DNA of 5,864 bases, taken from assembly GCA_902494685.1 (NCBI GenBank), contig CABUUE010000100.1:1-5864 (forward strand), in the 5' to 3' direction. Position 1 is the stretch's first letter, and every line of letters begins with the position of its first letter. The position numbers and the translations under genes are program-made. This DNA is from an uncultured Collinsella sp. Its GTDB lineage: Bacteria > Actinomycetota > Coriobacteriia > Coriobacteriales > Coriobacteriaceae. The notes under the pieces are model-generated. The model did not search any database, was not told the DNA's origin, and saw nothing but the letters and a program-made list of their open reading frames with translations. This document shows, one piece after another, positions 1 to 4,600 of the stretch.

Positions 1-46
1 TGGGGCCAGGCCCGATTTTGCCTCTTGACAATGTCCTGCTCATATT

Positions 47-70
47 AAAAGGAACGTCCCCATCTGCCGG
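47..70 (-). repeat. Single copy of the GGGGAC-TTCCTTTT intergenic repeat after the HAD stop codon
   Basis: Plus-strand positions 47-61 (AAAAGGAACGTCCCC) are identical to 3082-3096. Extending the match to the TGCC at 65-68 gives 20 of 22 matching positions against 3082-3103. Read on the gene-sense (minus) strand the core is GGGGACGTTCCTTTT. The copy starts 1-2 nt beyond the HAD stop codon (72-74). No partner copy is visible 27 bp to either side, unlike the two paired loci near 1029 and 3057. I see no convincing promoter or terminator in the remaining 46 bases to the window edge. The repeat is seen directly; its function is unknown. Confidence 0.7.
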
Positions 71-71
71 A

Positions 72-866
72 TTAGGAGAGACTCTCCAGCACGCGACGGA
101 GCTCCTGCTGGACGGCGTGGTCGCGGTTACAACCCACCACACGATCGGCCACCGCCTTGAGCGCGGGGCGCGCGTTTTCCATCGCACAACCCGTGCCGAC
201 AAAGCGAATGATCTCGTAGTCGTTCATCGAGTCGCCAAACGCCATAACCTCATCGCGCCCAATGCCATAATGCTCCGCGAGCTGTGCGATACCCGAAGCC
301 TTCGACACGCCGGGCTGCATAGCATCGATCCACGCGTTACCCGAAGGCGCAAAAGTAAAGAGCTGACCGAGTTCGCGCTGCAGCACGTACGCACTGTCCA
401 TAACGGCACCGTCGTCGCAAAAGATACTCGCTTTGATGATATTTACGCTGGGATCGGGCAGCTCCCAAATGCGCTCGGCATTGGGAAGGTCCTTATCGAC
501 CTCACGCACGAACTTGCACTCGTCATCGAGCAGGAAGGACTTGGTTCGGTCAAAAAGCGCAAGATGCAGATTGGGAAACGTCGCGACAGCCTGGGCGAGC
601 CTTCGAATCGCCAGGTGTGAATACACCTCACGGTCTACCATTTTGCCGTCGGCGAAGACCTGGGCGCCGTTGGCGGCGACAAAGTCCATCTTGTCGCGAA
701 CGGGCGCAAAGAACTCGCACAGGCGATCGTAGCGACGACCTGACGATGCGGCGAAATGCACGCCATGCTCGTGTAGCGCCAGAATCAGTTCGTAGGTCTC
801 GGGAGGCACCTGGCCGTTTTCGTCAAGCAACGTGCCGTCCATATCGGATGCAATCAGTGTAAACAT
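72..866 (-). CDS. Cof-type HAD-IIB family phosphatase
   Basis: This 264-residue protein is a predicted soluble, Mg2+-dependent phosphohydrolase of the haloacid dehalogenase superfamily, Cof/YwpJ/YbjI-like subgroup. Motif I is DMDGTLL at residues 8-14, with nucleophile Asp8 and acid/base Asp10. Motif II falls in AASSGR (39-44), with Ser41 or Ser42 where many relatives have Thr. The motif III lysine is Lys189 in VSKASGI. Motif IV is GDSMND (211-216), with Asp212 and Asp216 binding metal. The stretch of about 84-186 is the C2B cap that sets substrate specificity. Length is normal for the family and all catalytic residues are present. Family members dephosphorylate sugar phosphates, FMN or pyridoxal phosphate; the substrate here cannot be read from sequence. 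The ATG at 866 is favoured because the DMDGT motif sits at its usual distance and GGGAG lies 7 nt upstream. That GGGAG is inside the 3' arm of a strong hairpin (872-933), so translation may be structure-controlled. It lies 206 nt downstream of ade on the same strand. Confidence 0.93.
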   Translation of the reverse strand: MFTLIASDMDGTLLDENGQVPPETYELILALHEHGVHFAASSGRRYDRLCEFFAPVRDKMDFVAANGAQVFADGKMVDREVYSHLAIRRLAQAVATFPNLHLALFDRTKSFLLDDECKFVREVDKDLPNAERIWELPDPSVNIIKASIFCDDGAVMDSAYVLQRELGQLFTFAPSGNAWIDAMQPGVSKASGIAQLAEHYGIGRDEVMAFGDSMNDYEIIRFVGTGCAMENARPALKAVADRVVGCNRDHAVQQELRRVLESLS

Positions 867-871
867 AGAAA

Positions 872-933
872 AGCTCCCTTCGGGCTTGATGGAATCGGAC
901 GTATATCCGATTCCAACGTACCCAAAGGGAGCT
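872..933 (-). promoter_or_regulatory. 62-nt leader hairpin containing the Shine-Dalgarno of the HAD gene
   Basis: The outer arms AGCTCCCTT (872-880) and AAGGGAGCT (925-933) are perfectly complementary. Inside them 882-884 pairs with 921-923. A short internal loop follows, then a perfect 9-bp stem (891-899 with 906-914, GGAATCGGA/TCCGATTCC) closes a 6-nt loop at 900-905. In the minus-strand RNA two further G-U pairs (881/924 and 885/920) extend the outer stem. The RNA 3' arm carries AAGGGAG, the only good Shine-Dalgarno for the ATG at 866, so folding would mask it. The arm is followed by UUUUCU, so the structure could instead act as a weak intrinsic terminator or attenuator for transcripts arriving from ade. 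The inner 24-bp palindrome could also be a protein operator. The pairing is seen directly; the mechanism is inferred. Confidence 0.6.
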
Positions 934-936
934 CAG

Positions 937-965
937 ATAAGACTCCGCGGGCGCAAACGTTACAA
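937..965 (-). promoter_or_regulatory. Weak candidate promoter for the HAD gene
   Basis: On the minus strand TTGTAA (-35-like, 960-965) and TCTTAT (-10-like, 937-942) are separated by 17 nt, each with 4 of 6 consensus matches. Initiation about 7 nt past the -10 would fall at about 930, at the start of the 872-933 hairpin, so the mRNA would begin with that structure. The spacing supports the call, but the hexamers are weak and such matches arise by chance. Confidence 0.3.
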
Positions 966-1028
966 GGACCTAGCAAATAGCTCACACATGCCAGAGGCCT
1001 CATGGTCGCGGCGTCAGGCGACACGTCA

Positions 1029-1079
1029 AAGAGTGTCCCCGACGACTAATCGTTGAAGAACATCCCCGATAACTAGTCG
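1029..1079 (-). repeat. Tandem pair of GGGGAY-RYTC repeats, 27-bp period, overlapping the ade stop
   Basis: Positions 1029-1052 and 1056-1079 align at an exact 27-bp offset with 18 of 24 matches, and all six differences are transitions. The plus-strand cores are AAGAGTGTCCCC and AAGAACATCCCC, each followed by GA..ACTA.TCG. The second unit contains the ade stop codon (TAG, 1073-1075). The same two core variants, in the same order and with the same 27-bp offset, occur at 3057-3103. The repeat is seen directly. I know of no function for it. Confidence 0.75.
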
Positions 1080-2893
1080 GCGTAGGTGAAGGTCGTGACG
1101 TCGAACATGCCCTCGGGGCGAATGCGGAGCGTCGGGATGACCGGCAGGGGCAGGAAGATGATGCCCATGATGGGGTCGAGCGGCGGCTCAATACCCATGG
1201 CGCGTGCCTTAACCATAAAGTCGTCGTGCTGCGCGGCGACATCCTCGGCCGTGCCTTCGCTCATCAGGCCGCCGAGCGCCAGCGGAATGCGCGCCACGAC
1301 CTCGCCGTTGCGCACCAGCACGTGACCGCCCTGGCCCACGGCCTCGACGGCAGCCATCATATCTGCGGCGTTGTCGCCCACCACGCACACGTTGTGCGAG
1401 TCGTGGCCAATCGTCGAGGCGATAGCGCCGCCCGTGATGGTAAAGCCGCGCACCCAGCCGCGGCCGATATGCTTGCCGACGAGCCCCATGCCGGCGGGAC
1501 CGTCGCCATCGGCGCCCTCAGCCTGCAGTGACACGCCGCGGCCGTGACGCTCGATCAGCATAATGCGGCGCAGGCCCTCGGCGCTCTCGGGGCGAGCCAT
1601 ACCCGTGATGGCCTTGCCCGGCACCACGTCAATCACGGCCTCGCCCGGCTTAAAGGCATAGTCGAACACGTCGAGCGATAGCTTCGGCAGCTTAACGGAA
1701 GCACGCAGCTCATCGGCAAGGGCCGCAACCTCAGCCATCTCGGGTGCGATCTCGCCCACAAAGGTGCCGTCCTGCGCCACCAGAGCACCGGCGGCATATA
1801 CGCGATGCGGAGCCATGGCAAACGTCAGGTCATTGAGCACCAGCAGGTCGGCACGCTTGCCCGGGGCAATCGCACCACGCAGCTCGTGCGGGTCGCGGCA
1901 ACCGTGGTCCAGGCCAAATGCCTCGGCCGTGGACAGGGACGCCATAGAGATGGCAACCACGGGGTCAATACCGGCCTCGATAGCCACGCGGCAGGCATTG
2001 TCGATCATACCGGTCGAAAGCGCGTCGGAGGGAGCGCGGTCATCGGTCGCAAAACAGCAGCGGCGGGCACGGGCGGGATTTTCCAGCAGCATCGGCGACA
2101 GGTTAGCCAGGTCATGGCTGCACGTGCCTTCGCGCAGCATCACATACATGCCGCGAGATAGCTTGTCGAGCGCCTCCTCGGGAATCGTCGACTCGTGGTC
2201 GGCGATAATGCCCGCCGCGGCATAGGCATTGAGGTCCTTGCCGGCAACGAGCGGCGCATGGCCGTCGACCTGCTTGGACGGCGTCTGGTTGGCAGCATCG
2301 ATGCGAGCACAGGTCTCGGGGTCGGCCATAAAGACACCCGGCAGGTTCATCATTTCGCCCAGACCAAAGACATCGCCCGGATGCTCGGCAAAAAACGCCT
2401 GCATGTCAGCGGCGGTGATGACGGCACCGGCCTGCTCGTCGGGCAGTGCGGGCACGCACGAGGGCATCATGTACTTGATGGAAATAGGAGCGCGACGACC
2501 GTCCTCGATCATAAAGCGCAGGCCGTCGAGCCCCGCCACGTTGGCAATCTCGTGGCTGTCGGCAATGGCAGTAGTGGTACCGCGCGTCGCCGCCATGCGC
2601 GCATACTCGGCAGGGCGGATGTTCGAAGACTCGATATGCAAGTGTCCGTCAATAAAACCGGGGGCAAGATAGCGGCCCTGGCAATCGATGACCTCGGTAG
2701 CCTCATACGTACCGGCGGCATCGTCGCGACCATCGTACAGCACGCCGACGATCACGCCATCCTTGACGGCAACACTACCGGGCGCTACGCGTTGGCCGTA
2801 CACATCGACGATCTGCGCGTTGGCAAACAGCGTGTCGACGGGCACGCGACCCTCGGCGGCCTCGATCACAGACCTCATGACCTCAACGGACAT
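1073..2893 (-). CDS. ade: Adenine deaminase
   Basis: This 606-residue cytosolic amidohydrolase (COG1001 family) converts adenine to hypoxanthine and ammonia in purine salvage. The N-terminal beta-sandwich and metal-dependent barrel show IDGHLHIESS at 81-90 (His84 and His86 metal ligands). They also show SHE at 113-115, LGEMMN at 178-183 (Glu180), DGHAP at 210-214 (His212), ADHES at 231-235 (His233) and FATDD at 281-285 (Asp284 or Asp285). The C-terminal adenine-deaminase domain has GHDSHN (496-501) and LPLPVIPTLR (581-590). Length and motif order match the family and nothing is broken. The reading frame stays open upstream to an ATG at 3145, but the start at 2893 is preferred. AAAGGAG lies 5 nt before it, homologues begin near here, and the 84-codon extension would translate a repeat cluster. 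A promoter-like sequence and a terminator-like hairpin precede the gene. The last codons and the stop lie within or against a tandem repeat unit. Manganese or iron as cofactor is family knowledge. Confidence 0.95.
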   Translation of the reverse strand: MSVEVMRSVIEAAEGRVPVDTLFANAQIVDVYGQRVAPGSVAVKDGVIVGVLYDGRDDAAGTYEATEVIDCQGRYLAPGFIDGHLHIESSNIRPAEYARMAATRGTTTAIADSHEIANVAGLDGLRFMIEDGRRAPISIKYMMPSCVPALPDEQAGAVITAADMQAFFAEHPGDVFGLGEMMNLPGVFMADPETCARIDAANQTPSKQVDGHAPLVAGKDLNAYAAAGIIADHESTIPEEALDKLSRGMYVMLREGTCSHDLANLSPMLLENPARARRCCFATDDRAPSDALSTGMIDNACRVAIEAGIDPVVAISMASLSTAEAFGLDHGCRDPHELRGAIAPGKRADLLVLNDLTFAMAPHRVYAAGALVAQDGTFVGEIAPEMAEVAALADELRASVKLPKLSLDVFDYAFKPGEAVIDVVPGKAITGMARPESAEGLRRIMLIERHGRGVSLQAEGADGDGPAGMGLVGKHIGRGWVRGFTITGGAIASTIGHDSHNVCVVGDNAADMMAAVEAVGQGGHVLVRNGEVVARIPLALGGLMSEGTAEDVAAQHDDFMVKARAMGIEPPLDPIMGIIFLPLPVIPTLRIRPEGMFDVTTFTYAD

Positions 2894-2898
2894 ACATA

Positions 2899-2905
2899 CT
2901 CCTTT
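2899..2905 (-). promoter_or_regulatory. Shine-Dalgarno that fixes the ade start
   Basis: The minus strand reads AAAGGAG followed by a 5-nt spacer (TATGT) and ATG at 2893. This is the only strong ribosome binding site near the 5' end of the deaminase frame and decides against the upstream ATG at 3145. It begins 8 nt after the T-run of the leader hairpin. Confidence 0.85.
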
Positions 2906-2913
2906 AACCGTAG

Positions 2914-2949
2914 AAAAAAGCTGCGGAGCGGACAGGCCTTCACCGCAGC
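2914..2949 (-). terminator. Terminator-like hairpin in the ade leader (possible attenuator)
   Basis: In the minus-strand RNA GCUGCGG (2949-2943) pairs perfectly with CCGCAGC (2926-2920). The stem is 7 bp with six G-C pairs, the loop is 16 nt, and UUUUUU (2919-2914) follows at once, as in an intrinsic terminator. It lies between the candidate promoter (2962-2989) and the ade ribosome binding site (2899-2905). It would therefore stop transcripts before ade unless relieved, or it terminates read-through from tyrS if ade starts elsewhere. No known riboswitch aptamer was recognised upstream. Structure seen; attenuation inferred. Confidence 0.6.
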
Positions 2950-2961
2950 AAACCAATAGCC

Positions 2962-2989
2962 ATTGTATGCCCAAACGACAGGGCAACAA
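2962..2989 (-). promoter_or_regulatory. ade: Candidate ade promoter
   Basis: On the minus strand TTGTTG (2984-2989) is followed after 16 nt by TACAAT (2962-2967), a 5-of-6 match to the -10 consensus. The -35 matches only in its TTG. Initiation would be near 2955, giving a leader of about 60 nt that starts just before the terminator-like hairpin. This is the best sigma-70-type match I found in the 399-nt gap. Confidence 0.45.
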
Positions 2990-3029
2990 TACGCCTCTCC
3001 GCTTAACAGCACGCGCCGCTTGGCGCAAT

Positions 3030-3103
3030 GGGGACAGGTTGTTTTGCACCAATGACAAGGAGTGTCCCCAAGTGCCGGCACAAAAGGAACGTCCCCAAGT
3101 GCC
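3030..3103. repeat. Composite GGGGAC/GTCCCC repeat cluster between tyrS and ade
   Basis: Positions 3057-3076 and 3084-3103 form a direct pair at 27-bp offset with 18 of 20 matches, cores AAGGAGTGTCCCC and AAGGAACGTCCCC, both followed by AAGTGCC. A third, inverted relative begins at 3030 (GGGGACAGGTTGTTTTG). The outer segments 3030-3050 and 3077-3096 thus form an imperfect inverted repeat with matching GGGGAC and TTTTG blocks. A perfect 10-bp palindrome, GTGCCGGCAC, lies at 3072-3081. The layout resembles REP or BIME-type intergenic elements. The resemblance is inference, and no transposase is present in the window. Confidence 0.7.
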
Positions 3104-3154
3104 AACCACGGCAGCGCCGATATTAAAACGCCGATGTTTTGGCAATGACAGCGA

Positions 3155-3253
3155 GCGGGCCGCATTTGAGACAAGGTGACGTGAAACGAAAGGGCGCTGA
3201 CCTTCTGGTCGCGCCCTTGAAGTTGAACGTCAGATTGTCCAAATGCGGCCCGC
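3155..3253. repeat. 99-nt near-perfect palindrome downstream of tyrS
   Basis: The region folds almost end to end on itself. 3155-3167 pairs with 3241-3253 (13 bp, GCGGGCCGCATTT), 3168 with 3240, 3170-3174 with 3235-3239, and 3177-3182 with 3227-3232. Then 3185-3187 pairs with 3222-3224, 3190-3197 with 3211-3218, and 3199-3202 with 3207-3210, closing a TTCT loop. Only small bulges and 1-4 nt internal loops interrupt about 47-nt arms. This size exceeds an ordinary terminator and suggests a MITE-like or dispersed palindromic element that may also serve as the tyrS terminator. The 5-bp sequence CAGCG flanks it at 3149-3153 and 3255-3259, possibly a target duplication or chance. Confidence 0.75.
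3183..3218 (-). terminator. Probable tyrS terminator (core of the long palindrome)
   Basis: In the minus-strand RNA the GC-rich arm AAGGGCGC (3218-3211) pairs with GCGCCCTT (3197-3190). The inner GACC/GGTC stem and a single bulged base close a 4-nt AGAA loop. The 3' side runs into TTTCGTTT, a weak U-rich tract. This is the best terminator candidate for tyrS, about 75 nt past its stop. The interrupted U-tract lowers confidence, and the outer palindrome could compete or cooperate in folding. Confidence 0.5.
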
Positions 3254-3267
3254 GCAGCGTCGGCCGG

Positions 3268-3291
3268 TCCGCCGTTCGTTAGAACGGCGGA
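3268..3291. other. 10-bp hairpin directly after the tyrS stop
   Basis: TCCGCCGTTC (3268-3277) is perfectly complementary to GAACGGCGGA (3282-3291) across a 4-nt loop. It begins one base after the tyrS stop codon (3293-3295) in the direction of transcription. No T-run follows on either strand, so it is not a classic intrinsic terminator. It may protect the 3' end of tyrS mRNA or work with the larger hairpin downstream. Confidence 0.55.
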
Positions 3292-3292
3292 A

Positions 3293-4504
3293 CTAAATCA
3301 ACTTGAAACCCTTGCGCTTGCCCACGGAGAGGGTGTCGCCCAGCTTGAGGGCGCTGGGATCGATGTTATAGCTCTTGGGAGCCACGGCCTTGCCGTTGAT
3401 TTTGACGCCGCCGCCGTCGATATCGCGACGAGCCTGGCCGGCGCTCGCCGAAAGACCCAAGTCCTTGAGCAGGCCGGCGAGGTAGATTTGGCCCTCGTCG
3501 TTAACAGTCAGCTCAACGTGCTTCTCGGGGAAGTCGGCGAGCTGGCCCTCCTTGAACACGCGGTCGAACTCAGCCTGAGCCTCGTCGCCGGCACCGGCGC
3601 CGTGGTAGGTGTCGCACAGGTCGCGACCCAGAGCGCGCTTGAGCTCATAGGGATCGGCAGAGCCGTCGGCCAGGGCGGCGTCGATCTTGTCGACCTCGGC
3701 CGGGGTGAGCGAGCTAGCCAGACGATAGTACTTGCCGATCATCTCGTCGGGGATGGACATGGTCTTGCCGAACATGTCCTTGGGCGCGTCGGTCAGGCCG
3801 ATGTAGTTGCCGTATGACTTGGACATCTTGCGCACGCCGTCGGTACCCTCGAGCAGCGGCATGGTGAGCGCGATCTGCGGCTCCATGCCCATCTTCTCCA
3901 TGAGCTCACGGCCGGCGAGCAGGTTGAAGAGCTGATCGGTGCCGCCCATCTCGACGTCGGCCTTGATCTGCACGGAGTCGAAAGCCTGCATCACGGGATA
4001 CAAGAACTCATGCAGGGCGATCGGCGTCTGAGACTGGTAGCGCTTGGTAAAGTCGTCGCGCTCGAGGATGCGGGCGACGGTGAACTTGGAGCACACCTGC
4101 AGCAGACCGGCCAGATCCATCGAAAGAATCCAGTCGCCGTTGTGCACGATGGTGGTCTTCTCGGGATCCAGGATCTTCATGGCCTGACTCACGTAGGTCT
4201 CGGCGTTGGCCTCGATCTGCTCCTGCGAAAGCTGCGGACGGGTGGAGTTCTTGCCCGAGGGGTCGCCGATCAACGCGGTGCCGTTGCCGATGATGAGGGT
4301 GACGTTGTGGCCCAGGTCCTGGAACTGACGCATCTTGCGCAGCGGCACGGCATGGCCCAGGTGCAGGTCGGGGCTGGTGGGGTCGACGCCGAGCTTGATG
4401 TTGAGGGGCTCGCCCTTCTCAAGCTTCTTGCGAAGGTCGGCCTCGGGAACGATCTGCGCGGCGCCCGAGGTGATGATACGCATTTGCTCGTCAACAGACA
4501 GCAT
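3293..4504 (-). CDS. tyrS: Tyrosyl-tRNA synthetase, KMSKS (TyrZ-like) type
   Basis: This 403-residue class I synthetase charges tRNA-Tyr with tyrosine in the cytoplasm. The Rossmann-fold catalytic domain carries DPTSPDLHLGH at 41-51, whose HLGH (48-51) is the HIGH signature. GGTDQ (187-191) forms part of the tyrosine pocket, and KMSKS lies at 226-230 in VRKMSKSYGNYIGL. An anticodon-recognition helical region follows, and a C-terminal S4-like RNA-binding domain occupies about 338-403 (AGQARRDIDGGGVKING is typical). KMSKS rather than KFGKT places it with the TyrZ group and not with E. coli TyrS, although tyrS is the usual gene name. Length is normal and no key residue is missing. The ATG at 4504 is supported by AAGGAGG 7 nt upstream. 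The upstream gap of 96 nt is too short for a T-box leader, and I found no convincing promoter in it, so co-transcription with the U32 gene is plausible. Strong hairpins follow the stop codon. Confidence 0.97.
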   Translation of the reverse strand: MLSVDEQMRIITSGAAQIVPEADLRKKLEKGEPLNIKLGVDPTSPDLHLGHAVPLRKMRQFQDLGHNVTLIIGNGTALIGDPSGKNSTRPQLSQEQIEANAETYVSQAMKILDPEKTTIVHNGDWILSMDLAGLLQVCSKFTVARILERDDFTKRYQSQTPIALHEFLYPVMQAFDSVQIKADVEMGGTDQLFNLLAGRELMEKMGMEPQIALTMPLLEGTDGVRKMSKSYGNYIGLTDAPKDMFGKTMSIPDEMIGKYYRLASSLTPAEVDKIDAALADGSADPYELKRALGRDLCDTYHGAGAGDEAQAEFDRVFKEGQLADFPEKHVELTVNDEGQIYLAGLLKDLGLSASAGQARRDIDGGGVKINGKAVAPKSYNIDPSALKLGDTLSVGKRKGFKLI

Positions 4505-4511
4505 TGGGTAT

Positions 4512-4551
4512 CCTCCTTTTGCTATAGCACCCTCGCCGAAAACGGCGGTGC
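4512..4551 (-). promoter_or_regulatory. tyrS ribosome binding site and leader hairpin
   Basis: AAGGAGG (4518-4512, minus strand) lies 7 nt before the tyrS ATG. Just upstream a small hairpin pairs GCACC (4551-4547) with GGTGC (4531-4527) and GCCG (4546-4543) with CGGC (4538-4535) around a TTTT loop, with three unpaired bases on one side. No T-run follows it, and it lacks the conserved TGGNACCGCG of a T-box. The ribosome binding site is firm; the hairpin may be incidental. Confidence 0.6.
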
Positions 4552-4600
4552 TGGAAGTCCATAAACTCTCTTATGATAACAAACTGACGCGACGCGGCAC

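Noticed and set aside
25..30. TTGACA on the plus strand as a -35 box
   Set aside because: The only -10-like sequence (TATTAA at 43-48) is 12 nt away, too close, and no plus-strand gene starts nearby.
18..620. 200-codon plus-strand open frame opposite the HAD gene
   Set aside because: It overlaps a gene with all four HAD motifs intact. No ribosome binding site or recognisable domain was seen.
994..1001. GAGGCCTC palindrome and the nearby GTCGC/GCGAC stem at 1005-1022 as an ade terminator
   Set aside because: The stems are short and no T-run follows on the minus strand.
1029..1079. Short CRISPR-like array
   Set aside because: There are only two imperfect units, the spacing between cores is too short for spacers, and no cas genes are nearby.
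2195..2959. Long open frame on the plus strand opposite ade (254 codons)
   Set aside because: It is antisense to a clear, intact gene. The protein has no recognisable family features, and long antisense frames are expected in GC-rich DNA.
2940..2963. Short leader-peptide frame MAIGLLR ahead of ade, ending at the terminator-like hairpin
   Set aside because: Its ATG overlaps the -10 of the candidate promoter, so it would not be transcribed from there. It has no Shine-Dalgarno, and its codons have no link to adenine metabolism.
2894..3000. Purine riboswitch in the ade leader
   Set aside because: There is no room for a three-way-junction aptamer between the candidate promoter and the hairpin, and the conserved purine-aptamer core sequences were not found.
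3125..3140. AAAAC/GTTTT inverted repeat as a regulatory hairpin
   Set aside because: It has only 5 pairs, four of them A-T, around a 6-nt loop; this is too weak to call.
2894..3145. 84-codon in-frame extension of adenine deaminase
   Set aside because: The strong AAAGGAG 5 nt before the ATG at 2893, the normal family length from that start, and the repeat-derived content of the extension argue that it is not translated.
4505..4600. T-box leader for tyrS
   Set aside because: The gap is only 96 nt, too short for a T-box. No TGGNACCGCG T-box sequence or terminator is present.
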